Source: an uncultured Clostridia bacterium (GTDB lineage: Bacteria; Bacillota; Clostridia; Christensenellales; CAG-138). Taken from it: DNA of 5,227 nucleotides. The DNA lies in NCBI GenBank assembly GCA_937900325.1, contig CALCEX010000148.1, forward strand, positions 1 through 5,227, given 5' to 3'. The notes under the pieces are model-generated. The model saw only the letters and a program-made list of their open reading frames with translations, was not told the DNA's origin and made no database searches. How positions within the stretch are numbered: position 1 is the first letter of the stretch; each line of letters opens with the position of its first letter. The position numbers were made by a program, and so were the translations under genes. Of the stretch, positions 4,735-5,227 are shown piece by piece.

Positions 4735-5227
4735 ATGAAGTACGGTCGTATTTACAATTTCTCTGCCGGTCCCTCCATTCTTCCCGAAGAAGTGCTGGAA
4801 AGCGTCCGCGATAACCTCATGAACTATGAAGGCTCCGGTATGTGCGTAATGGAGATGAGCCATCGCTCAAAGGTTTTCCAGAAGATAATCGACGAAGCCG
4901 AGCAGGATATCCGTGACCTGATGAACATTCCCGACAACTACAAGGTGCTGTTCATACAGGGCGGCGCTACGCTCCAGTTCGCCATGATCCCCATGAACCT
5001 GATGAAGAACGGCGTGGCCTGCTATGTTGAGACCGGCGCCTGGAGCAAGAAGGCCATCAACGAAGCGAAGAAGTACGGCGATGTGCATGTAGTAGCCTCC
5101 AGCAAGGACAGGAACTACTCCTACATTCCCGATTGCAGCGATCTGGATATTCCCGATAACGCCGATTACTTCTATATCTGCGAAAATGAGACCATCCACG
5201 GCGTTACCTGGCAGAATCTGCCCAATA
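4735..5227 (+). CDS. serC: Phosphoserine aminotransferase, N-terminal part (runs off the right edge)
   Basis: SerC is a pyridoxal-phosphate enzyme that converts 3-phosphohydroxypyruvate and glutamate to O-phosphoserine and 2-oxoglutarate. This is the second step of serine biosynthesis, and in some bacteria it also serves pyridoxine synthesis. The visible 164 residues begin with the family signature YNFSAGPSILP (7-17). They contain MEMSHRS (39-45), the cofactor phosphate loop QGGATLQF (75-82), Trp103 in ETGAWSKKA (the residue that stacks on the cofactor ring) and CENETIHGV (149-157) with the cofactor-contacting Thr153. The catalytic lysine, expected near residue 195-200, lies beyond the window. 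Usual length is about 360 residues. The start at 4735 is supported by AAGGAG 7 bases upstream (4722-4727) and by alignment of the N-terminus to the family. In Clostridia serA often follows serC, which cannot be tested here. Confidence 0.96.
   Translation, partial: MKYGRIYNFSAGPSILPEEVLESVRDNLMNYEGSGMCVMEMSHRSKVFQKIIDEAEQDIRDLMNIPDNYKVLFIQGGATLQFAMIPMNLMKNGVACYVETGAWSKKAINEAKKYGDVHVVASSKDRNYSYIPDCSDLDIPDNADYFYICENETIHGVTWQNLPN

Noticed and set aside
4867..5199. Minus-strand open frame inside serC.
   Set aside because: It is antisense to the well-conserved SerC sequence and has no recognisable protein features.

Overview
This window looks like gut-type, low-to-moderate-GC Firmicutes (Clostridia-like) DNA over most of its length. 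Its genes use AUA isoleucine and AGG arginine codons freely, have strong GGAGG-type ribosome binding sites, and belong to families common in Clostridia: a secreted L,D-transpeptidase with SH3 domains, a coiled-coil zinc-ribbon protein, a DUF1508/YegP-like protein and SerC. The species cannot be named from the sequence. The first ~440 bases do not match this background. They encode the C-terminal part of a lipoteichoic-acid-synthase-like sulfatase in a different codon style (no AUA, mostly G/C-ending codons) that recalls bifidobacteria.

Layout, left to right. Bases 1-1244 (minus strand) form one uninterrupted reading frame. Its first ~266 codons are the N-terminal thiamine-diphosphate-binding part of transketolase. 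It then switches in frame, at about position 430-458, to the GDH-containing end of an LTA-synthase-like sulfatase. The two families are unrelated and the codon use changes at the same place, so the join is most likely an assembly chimera or a rearrangement breakpoint and not a real fusion enzyme.

Upstream on the minus strand lie a membrane-anchored protein whose C-terminal two thirds resemble a degenerate type 1 periplasmic sugar-binding fold (1275-2315) and a secreted YkuD L,D-transpeptidase with two SH3-like repeats (2312-3388). These two share an ATGA start/stop overlap, and transketolase follows 30 bases after the second. All three probably form one operon read from a near-consensus promoter at 3422-3450. 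A divergent promoter at 3501-3529 drives a small coiled-coil zinc-ribbon protein (3567-4034).

A bidirectional terminator (4037-4066) separates that gene from a convergent gene for a tandem DUF1508 protein (4076-4450, minus). A 284-base intergenic region follows. It holds the minus-strand promoter of the DUF1508 gene, two adjacent hairpins, and the plus-strand promoter of serC. The serC gene (phosphoserine aminotransferase, serine biosynthesis) begins at 4735 and runs off the right edge.

No RNA genes, CRISPR arrays, mobile elements or defence genes were seen. The observations most worth following are the chimeric reading frame, the envelope-anchored binding-protein-like gene coupled to the L,D-transpeptidase, and the paired hairpins between the DUF1508 and serC promoters.
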